In this document: positions 33,826 to 43,249 of the stretch, piece after piece
How the letters are laid out: each line of letters opens with the position of its first letter
Numbering within the stretch: position 1 is the first letter of the stretch
Source: Catonia carolina
Taxonomy: Eukaryota; Arthropoda; Insecta; Hemiptera; Achilidae
Direction: 5' to 3'
NCBI GenBank assembly: GCA_035578175.1
Contig: JAQMRL010000041.1
Coordinates: 926,501 to 990,500, forward strand
DNA length: 64,000 nt
Notes under the pieces: generated by a model
The model's input: only the letters and a program-made list of their open reading frames with translations
What the model was told of the DNA's origin: nothing
The model's database searches: none
Program-made: the position numbers and the translations under genes

Positions 33826-33972
33826 AAAAAAAAACGGCCTACGCCGACCCGACACTACGGGGCTCTGGGGGCCACCACTATCACGCTGCAGTGGGGACCC
33901 AACTGCCGCTGAGGAAAGGCTGGGCTTGAACCCGACAGCCGACCCGTCACTTTTCGGGCTCCGCTTCCACCA
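33826..33972 (-). promoter_or_regulatory. Possible Pol III type-2 promoter with terminator
   Basis: On the minus strand TGGTGGAAGCGG (complement of 33961-33972) fits the A box TRGYNNARNNGG. GGTTCAAGCCC (complement of 33922-33932) fits the B box GGTTCRANNCC. Box starts are 40 bases apart, near the tRNA spacing. A run of nine T (complement of 33826-33834) follows about 90 bases later. A second identical A-box match lies at 33983-33994. No tRNA cloverleaf is seen, so a SINE head or small RNA is likelier than a tRNA. Confidence 0.35.
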
Positions 33973-34327
33973 CGCCGGCTCACCGCTTCCACCAGACAGC
34001 AGACAAGACGTCCACCACGGCACACGGCTACAGGACTCCAGCGAAGACTAATCGACGACCCCCCAAGAGAGATTTTGCTTCCGCTCACCGACCTGTCACC
34101 GTAACCCGTCGACCGGACCGTCATCGCCCGCTGCCGCGAGCGATCCTCACAGCGGTCCCTCAACCGAGCCTTACGCCCACTGGACCCGACGAAACAGCCA
34201 CCGACGCACTACTGCGAGGGAAGAAAATGATGTCTCCGCTGGACGATGACACGCCGTGTCGACCAGCTCCTCGACGACCACGACGACTACGACCGATCCT
34301 TCCCATCAAGACGACCACCGCTTAAAC

Positions 34328-34343
34328 GGCCCTCTTCAGGGCC
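34328..34343 (+). promoter_or_regulatory. Histone-mRNA-type 3' stem-loop motif
   Basis: GGCCCTCTTCAGGGCC: 6-bp stem, 4-base loop, 16 bases in all, the exact geometry of the replication-dependent histone 3' element. Flanks AAAC on the 5' side and ACGAAA on the 3' side also fit. The loop is CTTC rather than TTTC. An ORF of 32 codons from ATG 34227 (Pro/Arg-rich end) stops with TAA at 34323-34325, two bases before the stem. That ORF is not a recognizable histone. Confidence 0.35.
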
Positions 34344-34387
34344 ACGAAACTAATAAGGTTTGCCACTTAATGCCGCCATCCGGTGAC

Positions 34388-35290
34388 AATAGCTTTAATT
34401 ATTACACTTACTTCCTAAAATGGATATTAAGGCCACAATCTTAAAAAACATGTTTTACCACGAAAGCACAGCTTTACCAAGAATTTCAACAGACCCTAAC
34501 TTGTATAGAAAAAAAATATTCTTAATTAGGCGATCTAAAAAAAATCATAGGAGCCAGTTTTTGAGAAAATTGTAAAATAAGTAAAAATTCGTACGAATAA
34601 ACTACTAGTTCCGGTTGACCGATTTCGATGAAAAGGTTCGTGTCGTGTTTCCTAGTGATATCTAACGGAGTCCGAGTCCTGAAAGAAGTGAGCTTGCGCT
34701 CGGGATGACGACGTCGTAGCTAAGCTACTTTGTCGTTCGAAGAATCGTATGAAAGGAACTTTTTTGGAATTTTTCTTTATTTGGAATTACAGATGATTAA
34801 TTGGGGGAAAGATGGGCTCGGAATCGGGACAACAGTGAGAACATTGCCTTGGAAGGGACGCTTTTACTGGTCGGGAGTGTTCTTTACTAGTAGGAAACAC
34901 TTACAGGGATGTTTGTAGGGAGTCTATAGGAAATCGTGGAATGGCTGTTTAATCTTTACTTGTGGCGGGCGAGGTGTCGTGTAGATTTCTCTGACAGCTG
35001 GCTGTACAGAGCGTTGACCGGTGTCGTAAAGGACTCTTGAAGTTCGGTGTATGAACTCCTCCAGGGTGAAGTAGAGGACGTAGTCGTTGACTGTTTTATT
35101 ATTGATGAGGTAGTGGAGGTTGGAAATTTGTCTTACTATGCGGTTGTGAAAGGAGGAGAGTTTTCTTTTGTTGTCGGAGGAGAGATATCTAACGGGAGTC
35201 CAAGTTTTAACTTAGTACGTTATTTCATTCTTAAAATTTTTTTTCATACACATGTAGGCTACACATACTCTAACAGTATCAGTCGAAGTG
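34388..35290 (+). mobile_element. R1 repeat, split by an insertion
   Basis: AAAATGGATATTAAGGCCAC, AACATGTTTTACCACGAAAG, ATTTCAACAGACCCTAACTT and CCGGTTGACCGATTTCGATG (34415-34640) are R1 middle sequence. After GATATCTAACGG (about 34662-34673) R1 stops and resumes only at a second GATATCTAACGG (35186-35197), continuing GAGTCCAAGTTTTAACTTAG. Confidence 0.75.
34674..35185 (-). mobile_element. Retroelement-like insertion with ~12-bp target duplication
   Basis: Flanked by GATATCTAACGG on both sides, inside an R1 copy. On the minus strand a stretch of about 60 codons from 35160 down reads like protein (SFHNRIVRQISNLHYLINNK, then TVNDYVLYFTLEEFIHRTSR), followed by stop codons and an untranslated-like stretch. 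A long duplication and a coding-then-noncoding order suggest the 3' end of a LINE ORF or a retrocopied mRNA. There is no poly(A) tail at the expected end (34674). I do not recognize the protein. Confidence 0.5.
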
Positions 35291-36150
35291 TGTAGGTAAT
35301 TAAAAAGCTATTTTGTTAATTAAAATATCTTCCCACTACCATCTTTTCATTTACTAAAATTTTAAAGTTTTTTAATTTTACAACTGTTAAAATCTGAAAA
35401 TGGATTATTTAATTCTCCCAAGTAAGACCTACCCTTAAGAATACAAAATACCACCATACTCGTATTTTCTGTTCTTGATACTCAAAATATCTATCAACCA
35501 AGGGATTTTCGAGGTTACTTGACCAAACAAATTGACTTTCTTATTAAAACTGAGTTTTAAATTAATAATATTTTTCATGTTCTTACACTTTTATTATTAC
35601 TTACAGAATTCAATTTATTAGCCTTTAGTAGTGTTTATTTATCAAGAAAAATCCTGACCAAAATTATTTTGATCACCGTTCTTTGATATTAACCATTTAT
35701 AAGAGCATTAAAAGTGTCATTACTTTCAAGTAATATTATTGAACGTGTAAGGTTTCTTACAAAGTTAAAAAGACATGTGCTTAAAATAAAACGAACACGC
35801 AATACATCTGGCTCTTTAAAAATCCCCTTCTCCACTCACATGTGGTTACGTTAAAGTCAACATAAATCCCCGCCAAATCTCTTCTGACTTTTCCTGATTT
35901 TACACTCCACTCGAAACCATTAACGGCAAGAAAGCTGTATTTACTCTCCTAAGTCAGAACTATTTTTTTCTTCTCTTTTATTGTAATGTAACTTTACGTA
36001 AATCTTGATTTATGGTACCTATTGATTTTATCAATAAATTGTATTCCTGCAAATATTCCTCAACAAAGAATTACAATTATTTATGTCTACGAAGGATAAA
36101 ATTTTTCTTTTGTTTGTATATAAAATAATAATATGAATAAATTTTATTTA
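35291..36150. other. No feature recognized
   Basis: AT-rich sequence. Nothing supportable. Confidence 0.5.
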
Positions 36151-36159
36151 GCATTATTG

Positions 36160-36227
36160 TATTTTTTCACTCCTAATTTTATAGAATGAGAAGTATTTTT
36201 TCACTCCTAATTTTATAGAATGAGAAG
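36160..36227 (+). repeat. Perfect tandem duplication, 34-bp unit
   Basis: TATTTTTTCACTCCTAATTT plus the next 14 bases occurs at 36160 and 36194 without a difference, so the duplication is recent. Confidence 0.95.
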
Positions 36228-36570
36228 TACAGTGGAAAATAGGTTGGTGCATAATTTTTGTACTCAAATTCAATGAGATTGATGATCCATAACCCCTGAA
36301 ACCACTTAGGGAGATAAACCATTTTTCTCCATTAAATTGGCTGTTTCTAGAAAATAACAATTAAATAAGAAGCATCCACTAATATGAAAAACAACCCATA
36401 CAAAAAATATGAATTTTAAACTATTAATCATAACACTATCGTCGAAACTTTTGTCTCGTTTACAGTGTTATATTGTCAGTTTGTTACAATATTTTTTAAA
36501 CCCTTTGGAGGCATATATTGGTACAAACAAAGTAGGCCTACAGAAAGTGACTAATTTTTTTTTTTTTTGT

Positions 36571-37148
36571 TTAACCCTTTCAATGTCAACGTCCGGAAAA
36601 AAGGACGTAGATGTATTTTTCGCAGTAACATCCGGTTTACCGGACGCCCGTAATTTATGCATAAAGTGCCAACGTCCGGATAACCAAACATTTACAAAAA
36701 AAAAAACAATTAAACAAAAATTAATGGAATAATGTATTTTCAAACTGCCTCTGTGGCGTAGTGACTAGCGAACTAACCTGCAAAGCAAAAGGTCCCAGGT
36801 TCAATTCCCGGCTAGGTTCGAAAAGTTTTAACACGTTAAAACTACCGTTAAGGTACCAAAACCCACAATAGATGCTAGTGACCAAGCTGTTGATGCGACT
36901 TTAAAAAAACATCTAAAAAACATTTTGAATATTTTTAGCGTTAAAACGATTTCATGTTTTTATGAACATAATACAAATTAATTTTTACGGAAAATTTTAT
37001 TTTTCTGTAACGTTGAAATTTTGGCTGGCAATGGCAGGCTTACGCCTGAAAGTTTTCGAAATGAAGGCTGGCACTTTTTGTTCTCTTATTCAAATTAAAT
37101 GGCTTTAGATCAAACTTTTAAATATTGTTTCGGCACTGAAATGGTTAA
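36571..37148. mobile_element. TTAA-flanked (piggyBac-like) element carrying a SINE
   Basis: TTAA at 36571-36574 and 37145-37148. The left end is CCCTTTCAATGTCAACG and the right end in reverse complement is CCATTTCAGTGCCG. Left subterminal sequence has repeated GTCCGG/CCGGAC motifs (ACGTCCGG, ACATCCGG, TACCGGACG). The overlapping frames at 36409-36743 translate these and are not transposase. A tRNA-derived SINE (36747-36920) sits inside. Confidence 0.65.
36747..36920 (+). mobile_element. tRNA-derived SINE (S2), tRNA-Cys-like head
   Basis: A box TGGCGTAGTGACTAGCG at 36754, anticodon-like loop CCTGCAAAG (GCA), B box GGTTCAATTCC at 36798-36808, T arm CCGGC. The body ends GCTAGTGACCAAGCTGTTGA then an A-rich tail. 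The same body, CGCTAATGACCAAGATGTTG, follows the tRNA-like head at 55315. The acceptor stem does not pair, so it is a SINE and not a tRNA gene. Confidence 0.75.
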
Positions 37149-37299
37149 CGTCCGACTGTTCTGCAATTACCGCTAATGCAAACGGTGAAGATGAAATGGT
37201 TTTTTTGTAACGTATGAAAATATGCCAAGCCTAAATGGGATGACGCCAAAATGATTAATTGACCCAAAAGTAAGCGCAGCCAAATGTTTGTACAATAAA

Positions 37300-37671
37300 A
37301 TATTTTAAATAAAGTTGTAGAATTTCAAATTTTCTTCAACTTTGTATAAACTTTTACTCCTGAATGAGTAATTATTAAGGCTCCAAACTTTACAAAAACA
37401 ATTTCTTACCATGAGAGCGCAGGGCCCCGAAAAATTTTAGCAGACAGCGTTTACCCTACTTTGTAGATCATACAATGTGTCGTAAATGAGGTTATTTTAA
37501 ATAAAATCATATGAGTCGTTTTTTATGAAATCGCGAGAAAGTGAAAATCATACGAATAAACTTCTAGTAACCTACTGGTTGACCGATTTTGATAAAAATG
37601 TTTGTCCAGGGTCCTGTGGTAAAACCTAAGTTCAAGGTCGTACTCTATTTCGTATTTGAGATATGTTGTTT

Positions 37672-37708
<37 letters not shown>

Positions 37709-37837
37709 TACGCACACACACACGCACGCACGCACGCCTGAAAACGTGTACATCCAGGGAAAACTCGATTTCAAAAAACCAACATGAAAACAATACTTTC
37801 TTTTTTTATGTATATATTATACAGGGCAAGAGAAAGT
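37300..37837 (+). mobile_element. R1 repeat, 5' truncated, plus strand
   Basis: AATAAAGTTGTAGAATTTCA, TTATTAAGGCTCCAAACTTT, GTTGACCGATTTTGATAAAA, TTTGAGATATGTTG, a (TC)n(AC)n tract (37672-37737), CTGAAAACGTGTACATCCAG and the right terminal GGCAAGAGAAAGT (37825-37837). The 83-codon minus frame translates the microsatellite. Confidence 0.8.
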
Positions 37838-37839
37838 AA

Positions 37840-38358
37840 AAACAGATTATTAATGAATTCCTTCACAAAATTATGGCTCTTTATGTCAGATGTAAATAAA
37901 ATCCATCGCAGTACAGTATCATAATCATGAATGTAATTAAATTTTGTAAATATTGATAATATGGTTTTTTAACAAATTAAAAATTTCCAGAGTACAAAAA
38001 GTTAGTAATGGGAGAGTGTTGTACTTAACAAAAGCTTTTGTTTTATTTTATAATATTTAACGAAACAAAAACTGAGCGTCATGTTTGAAGATAAAAGCTG
38101 TAAAGGATTACTTTCAATTATTAATTAATGAGTGTACTTTAAAGTTTATCCCACCATAAATAAATTTATTTAATATCTATTAAAAAAAATCAATATATAA
38201 TTTCTTTTCAAGTTCATATTCTATTTTCAAAATCTTACAAATAAAGTTAATTTATTACTCCATTTTTTGGAGTGTATATCTTCTCTCCATTATTACTTTA
38301 CATAAGCGAACTTTTCATCATCCGGGCTAACACACTCTTCGGCCATCCATTATCCCTG
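37840..38358. other. No feature recognized
   Basis: AT-rich sequence. Nothing supportable. Confidence 0.5.
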
Positions 38359-38360
38359 AT

Positions 38361-38784
38361 ACAGTACGCTTGCTGCCCTTAACAGACAGGAGGCGTGTCA
38401 ATTTATTTACACTCAATCTGTCCGTTGCAGGGCTAAAATAAATAGTTCTGTTTCTTATCACATGGTCAGCCAATTAAATGACTGAATCATTTAAGAACAG
38501 AAGAGGTAGAGGTGCAAAAGACACTAATCAGAGTTGTCTCCTCTGAAAGTAATGAATTTCATTATACAGCCAGACCCTGTGGTGAATGAAGTGAAGGTGT
38601 CATTTGCAGAGTGGAAAATATGTGCTTTCCAGAGGGCCCGGCATGCTGATAAGCGTACTTTTCCACTCAGTGAGGAAGGCAAAATGGTAAACCACCTTAC
38701 TCCTCGTTTTACTTAGTGAAACCTCTGCAGGTTCAAACCAGCTATTCGGCTGATGACCTAAACAACAACAACAACAGTACGCTT
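38361..38784 (+). mobile_element. SINE S1, full length, with 11-bp target duplication
   Basis: ACAGTACGCTT at 38361-38371 and 38774-38784 flank a 402-bp body that starts GCTGCCCTTAACAGACAGG and ends GATGACCTAAACAACAACAA. The two leading bases of the duplication could belong to the (AAC)n tail. No convincing A/B boxes are seen at the 5' end, so I cannot say which RNA the family comes from. A ~390-bp length, simple-sequence tail and long target duplications define it as a SINE mobilized by a LINE. The 60-codon frame inside is shared by other copies with changes and is not a gene. Confidence 0.93.
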
Positions 38785-38789
38785 AATTT

Positions 38790-39540
38790 CTTACAACGAA
38801 CAATTTATTCCCTTATGGAATTCTTATCATTAAAAATGTCAACAAATAGATTTATTTTAAATATTTAAAAATTACTTCAGAATTTTTTAGGATAAATAAA
38901 TAAAAAGTCATTCCACAACGTTCTGACATAAACCAGATCGTCTTGTGCAATCAAGTAGCTTGAACTAACTCAACTAACTAACAAGAACTATTGTTGAGTT
39001 TGGGGGGTTTCTGGCAAGCTGTTTGTTATCGATATTTTTATATTGCAACAATTATCGATTTACTTTTTAATAAAGTAATGTAATTTGGTTTGCTGTGCAT
39101 TATGAACAACATAAACATAACCTTTGTGGATTGTGGATCATTCACTTAAATTTCCCAAAAATTATATATTTTAAGCATAAGTACATTTTTCTCAACTACT
39201 GTTCATGACACAGAGCTTAATTTTTATTCTAGATGTGAAATAATATTAGTTTTAGTAGGTACACATATCACTTTTGTAAAATTTTCGTTTAAACTCATTT
39301 AACAAATTTATAATTAAGAAATATATGGAATAATTTGAAACAAAAATTATTTCTGGACAAACCAGAAAAATTTTTAAATAAACAGTGGTATAGTAGAATG
39401 TGTTGTGCTTAACGAATATGTAGTAAAAAAATAATTACTAAATATTCAGTAGTTTTTGAGGAAATGTACTTAAAGCAGCTGAAAACCCTCTTGTAAATAG
39501 CATTGAACAGTTTTCATGTCCGGGTTCCCTTAAATATTTT
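38790..39540. other. No feature recognized
   Basis: AT-rich sequence without supportable features. Confidence 0.5.
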
Positions 39541-39550
39541 TAGAATTTCA

Positions 39551-40260
39551 CTACAGGGTGATTATAAATGAAAATAGACACTTTCGGCAGCTTCTTAAAC
39601 ATCAAACTGGTGTATTTGAATATAGTAAATGATATAGGTTTGTAGGGAATTTTTTAAAGTTTATGTTCGTACAACCGTTGTATATCGTCGTGTTGTATAT
39701 ACAGTAGTTGTATATCATTTTGTTGTTGGCTGCTGTTACAACTACCAGTCTAGCAAAATGGCCGCTACTCAAGTGAAAAAAGCTTATTTTGTTCTTAAAA
39801 TTAGCCAAAACAAACTCGATTACGGTTGTGCGTCATTTCAGAACAAGATACGGTAAATCACCACCGACAAAGCAATCAATCTATGACTGGTATAAACATT
39901 TTTAAAAGAGTGGATGTCTGTGTAAAAGGAAGAGTACTGGAAGACCTTCTGTTACAGAAGAACAAATTAATAGTGTTCGTGATGTTTATGTACGAAGTCC
40001 AGGAAAATCAACTAGATCAGCAAGTTTAGAATTGCAAATTTCTCAACCGACTGTGTGGAAAATTGTGCGGAAACGTTTGAAAATGACACTTTATTAATTG
40101 CAGTTAGTATAAAACTTAAATACCAGTGATGAAGTCGTACGTAAACATTTTTGTCTGGAGATGCAATCTTGAGTTGAAAATGACGACGCATTCTTTAATC
40201 TCCTAATTTTTAGTGATGAATATAATTTTCACATTAGTGGAAAAAAATGAATTTAAAAAA
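39551..40260 (+). pseudogene. Tc1/mariner-group (DUF4817-type) transposase relic
   Basis: ACTACAGGGTGATTATAAAT at 39550 looks like the left inverted end of this element type. From ATG 39758 the sequence holds, across frameshifts, the insect-type pattern VVRHFRTRYGKSPPTKQSIY, a GRPSVTEEQINSVRDVYV stretch, the basic segment STRSASLELQISQPTVWKI with RKRL, and IFSDEYNFHISGK containing the first catalytic Asp (40212 region). It ends after that point, so the second and third catalytic residues are gone. Several stops (for example 39923 onward in one frame) rule out function. The 67-codon frame at 39826-40029 is one register of this relic. Confidence 0.75.
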
Positions 40261-41325
40261 TTCCCACCGATAAATAATTTATATTCTGAGAAATTTCATT
40301 TAAATATAAATAATATAGGTTAAATTTCAAAGAAGTTACAAATAAAATATATGTCCACAGTGTAGTTTTTTCTCTCTCCTCTAAAACAGTATTTTTTACA
40401 TACGTTAATATATTTAAAGGCTCTGTACTTAATATATCCGTTTAAGACTAGTAATATGAACATTTGCTAATGTGGGTTTTATAATTATGTTAAAATATAT
40501 TTCTATGATTTAGGATCTCGGCGGGACTGGATCCTGGATCGGATATCTGAAAGAGAGCCGACGAACCGAAGTACTACTACTTCTGGTTCCATTTAATTCA
40601 AATTGTTGAGGTTTTATTGTGTATATTGATCGTTACTGATGCTAACTACAAACTAAGTAATTTTAATATTTCCACTTTTTTGTCTACGCGTATATAAGCT
40701 AACAACAGTTTGGAGGATAAATGGTGAAGGCAGTCAACAACTTTGTTTATGAAGAGACTTTAGAAAGTTACTTCAGCTTCCTAAAGTATCAAACTGTTCT
40801 TTTCTGCTACATTTGAAAGCTGTAGTCAAACTTTGAAATTCTCAAACCTAATCGCCCATGATTATATAAAATTATATTCAACATAAAAACATACGGTTTA
40901 TTTCTCATGAACAAGATAAGCTGATTTTTTTTACAAAATTAATATGTTTTGAACGTTATAAGAAAGTTGTTATTCTAGTTTTGTTTATTAATTAACTACT
41001 CTTCCGTAATGCGTAATTCTCCTCACTGAATGACTAACTCACCACTCAAACTTACAAATAATTTCGAATAAAATTGTAGTCTCGTCTGTATAGTGTTGTA
41101 ATAAATGAACTGAATTTTGATTTTACCTCGAATCTATCAAGTAAACACTGGAAATAAATTCAACTGAATTTTTTCTATTATCCTGACTCGGCATCCCGGA
41201 AACACCACTGAACAAAATTTAATAAATTTCGGTATTTAGGTTCCAGATATGATTGGATTAAACATTGCTATCAGTTTTTCTTTTAAAAAAACGCTAAGAG
41301 GAAAGGGATAAAAAAAACGGATAAA
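40261..41325. other. No gene recognized; isolated TATA-like site
   Basis: GCGTATATAAGC at 40688-40699 resembles the LTR TATA box, and TCACTGAATGACTAACTCACC at about 41024 recalls the LTR at 46670, but I cannot align a full LTR. Confidence 0.35.
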
Positions 41326-41334
41326 AAAAAAAAA

Positions 41335-41655
41335 ATTGTAGTGTGAAACATTCACAAGACTTTCTCTTGCCAATGTAAATAATGAAATATAACTATTTTT
41401 AATCATGAATAGACAATGCGAAACTGAAAACGTTACCTAATTTTTAATCATGAGTGAATGACGGTAAATGAAATTCAATCTCTGTAGGGCATATATCTAC
41501 GGAAACAATAATTAACGTTCAACGCTATAGAAAACAGTAAACCGTAGAAAATTACTTGAAATAAAAGTTGTAGGTTTCTACTTTCTTACTATTTTGATTG
41601 TATACACTTTAGCCCTAAAATCAGTAGTATTCGGGCCTTCAAAAATAGTTAGAGT
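41335..41655 (+). mobile_element. R1 repeat, left arm
   Basis: GTAGTGTGAAACATTCACAA, ACTTTCTCTTGCC (41359-41371), TAATCATGAGTGAATGACGG, TTCAATCTCTGTAGG, AAAAGTTGTAGGTTTCTAC and TTCGGGCCTTCAAAAAT follow R1 order. Right arm absent. Confidence 0.75.
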
Positions 41656-41741
41656 TGCAAAAACCCAACAAAAACTAGTATATTAATAAGTATCCGCGAG
41701 ATTCCTGAGAGTAAAAAGATGTAAAATACACATATATAAAG

Positions 41742-41787
41742 TGTGTATGTGTGTATTTTACACATACACACACACACACACACACGA
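41742..41787. repeat. (TG)n...(CA)n palindromic microsatellite
   Basis: GTGTGTATGTGTGTATTTTA followed by CACATACACACACACAC, so the tract can fold back on itself. Confidence 0.85.
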
Positions 41788-41789
41788 TG

Positions 41790-42325
41790 AGGTAAACTAA
41801 TCTTCACTCCCGGAAAAAGCACTGGTCGCGCCGCGCCGAAACCGCAAATACAACACAATTAACGTACACGTATATTAGGAAATGCAGGTGCAGTAGAATA
41901 ATCGGCCCGCGTCAACCTCTTCACTATTATGGGTTGGATGGGGAGAGCTAGGGGTGCATAATTGCCACTGACTATCCGTAGTCAAGGCAACCCGCTCGCG
42001 CTGGAAGAAAAGCAGCGGCTACTTGTTTAACTTTTCACTTGGGCATTTATTACATTATATTAAGTCCATTACAAAGACTATTTAAAAAATTAGAACGTAT
42101 ACACAATAAATGTATATCGACCTACGTTTTTACACGACACGTTTCCATTTATTGTAAAACAAATATAATCATAACAGATATTACACTTATTTTGTGAGAG
42201 AAATTAATCTCGATACTATCCAGAAAATAGGTGAAGAGGCTCTTCACTTATTTTACCTGAATAGCAACCGCAGTCGAAAACACATATTAAGGCCACAATC
42301 ATTACTTAGAACCCATTAAATTAAG
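41790..42325. other. Mixed sequence, locally GC-richer, unassigned
   Basis: 41810-42010 has CpG-rich patches (GGTCGCGCCGCGCCGAAACC, CCCGCTCGCGCTGG). GTGAAGAGGCTCTTCAC at 42231 is a short palindrome. No frame or splice pattern that I trust. Confidence 0.3.
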
Positions 42326-42329
42326 TATC

Positions 42330-42530
42330 ACTAGTGGACTTGACCCTAACATTTTCATCGAAATCGGTCAATCGGATAAGTAATTTATTCGTGCAATTTT
42401 TCACTTTTTGTGAATTTTTTCAAAAACGGCTTCTACAATTTATTTTAAAGTCGCCTCATTTACTGGATTGTTTATGCATTTAGGCCAAAAGTGTATTATA
42501 ATTGAAGTTCTAAAAGCCTTATTATGTATG
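42330..42530 (-). mobile_element. R1 repeat, middle fragment, minus strand
   Basis: CATTTTCATCGAAATCGGTC, GTAATTTATTCGTGCAATTT, TTTTCAAAAACGGCTTCTAC and GCCTCATTTACTGGATTG are R1 middle sequence in reverse. Confidence 0.7.
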
Positions 42531-42627
42531 TTACTACAAAAATGTACATAACTTAACAAAAATTATAGGATGTATACAAAGTATGTATATACTATGTGTA
42601 TGTTTGTATATACTTTTAAAAAAGTAT

Positions 42628-42671
42628 TGTGACACTTATCGCTAAGGTCCGTTTCGGGATCTAGGTAATTA
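42628..42671 (-). mobile_element. LTR end fragment, 44 bp
   Basis: TGTGACACTTATCGCTAAGG and TTTCGGGATCTAGGTAATTA match 171-215 almost perfectly and then the match stops abruptly at 42672. Confidence 0.75.
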
Positions 42672-42779
42672 CGAGGCATATACAGAAAAAAAGTGTACTG
42701 AGGCTTTCACGGCCGGAGGGATTTTATTTTCGACATGCTGGCTACACTAACGTTGTAGCCTGACTTCTCCTTTTCATAA

Positions 42780-43205
42780 CGAGACCGGTTCGAGGTACGT
42801 ACGTTGAGAACTGTCAACGCGACAACACGTTTCGTGAAAAATGTCAATCCAATCTCCCGCCAAGTGCGAATACGCGGCGTCATCCGGTATCTCGTTTGGA
42901 AGGGAAAACTTAAGGTTAAGGTTTATAATGAGGTAAAAACTGCATATGGTGATAAAGCTATGAATAGAACGAGTGTGTACAAGCGGTGTTGCGAGTTTAA
43001 AAACGGTCGTACATCTATGCATGATGATCAGAGAAGCGGAAGATCTTCAATTGTGACTGACGAAATCGTGAAAAAATCGAAAATGCGCTCTGTGACGATC
43101 GCAGATTGACTGTGGTGAACTTTCTGCAATGTTTCCGAAAATCTTTAGATCTCTACTACAAGAAACCATCACAGAAACCTTCGTATGTCGGAAACTGTTC
43201 CCGAC
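42780..43205 (+). pseudogene. Mariner transposase N-terminal relic (SETMAR-like HTH)
   Basis: The open frame 42804-43109 carries VKVYNEVKTAYGDKAMNRTS, CEFKNGRTSMHDDQRSGRSS and VTDEIVKK. This is the paired helix-turn-helix DNA-binding region and linker of mariner transposases of the SETMAR-like insect type. After a frameshift near 43068 the next frame continues LCDDRRLTV, ELSAMFPKI and ETITETFVCRKL, the second helix-turn-helix. No catalytic D-D-D part follows: the sequence runs into the palindromes at 43211. About 140 of an expected ~345 residues are left, with one frameshift, so it is dead. Confidence 0.85.
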
Positions 43206-43210
43206 ATATT

Positions 43211-43249
43211 CACAGTTATGCATAACTGTGAGTTATGTATAACTCACAG
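43211..43249. repeat. Two consecutive palindromes
   Basis: CACAGTTATGCATAACTGTG (43211-43230) is a perfect 20-bp palindrome. GTGAGTTATGTATAACTCAC (overlapping it by 3 bases, to 43247) is a second with only the centre unpaired. They sit right at the broken end of the mariner relic. Confidence 0.9.

Larger units (their letters stand above)
33826..34385. other. GC-rich island of ~550 bp
   Basis: Abruptly GC- and CpG-rich from ACGGCCTACGCCGACCCGAC (33834) to GCCGCCATCCGGTGAC (34370), between AT-rich THAP relic and R1. Frames of 60-106 codons exist on both strands (33731-34051, 33799-34023, 33855-34163, 34256-34444), as expected from few stop codons at high GC, and none shows a domain. On the minus strand there are A-box and B-box matches and a T9 run; on the plus strand a histone-type stem-loop (both listed separately). 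It may be the head of a GC-rich mobile element, a transferred sequence or an exon. Confidence 0.55.

Noticed and set aside
33731..34163. Overlapping 74-106 codon frames on both strands of the GC island
   Set aside because: High GC removes stop codons on both strands; none shows a domain or supports one strand over the other.
36747..36820. tRNA-Cys (GCA) gene
   Set aside because: Both boxes are present, but the acceptor stem does not pair and the same body sequence follows the head at 55315; a SINE.
40688..40699. TATATAAG as the promoter of an LTR copy
   Set aside because: No LTR ends or initiator block could be aligned around it.
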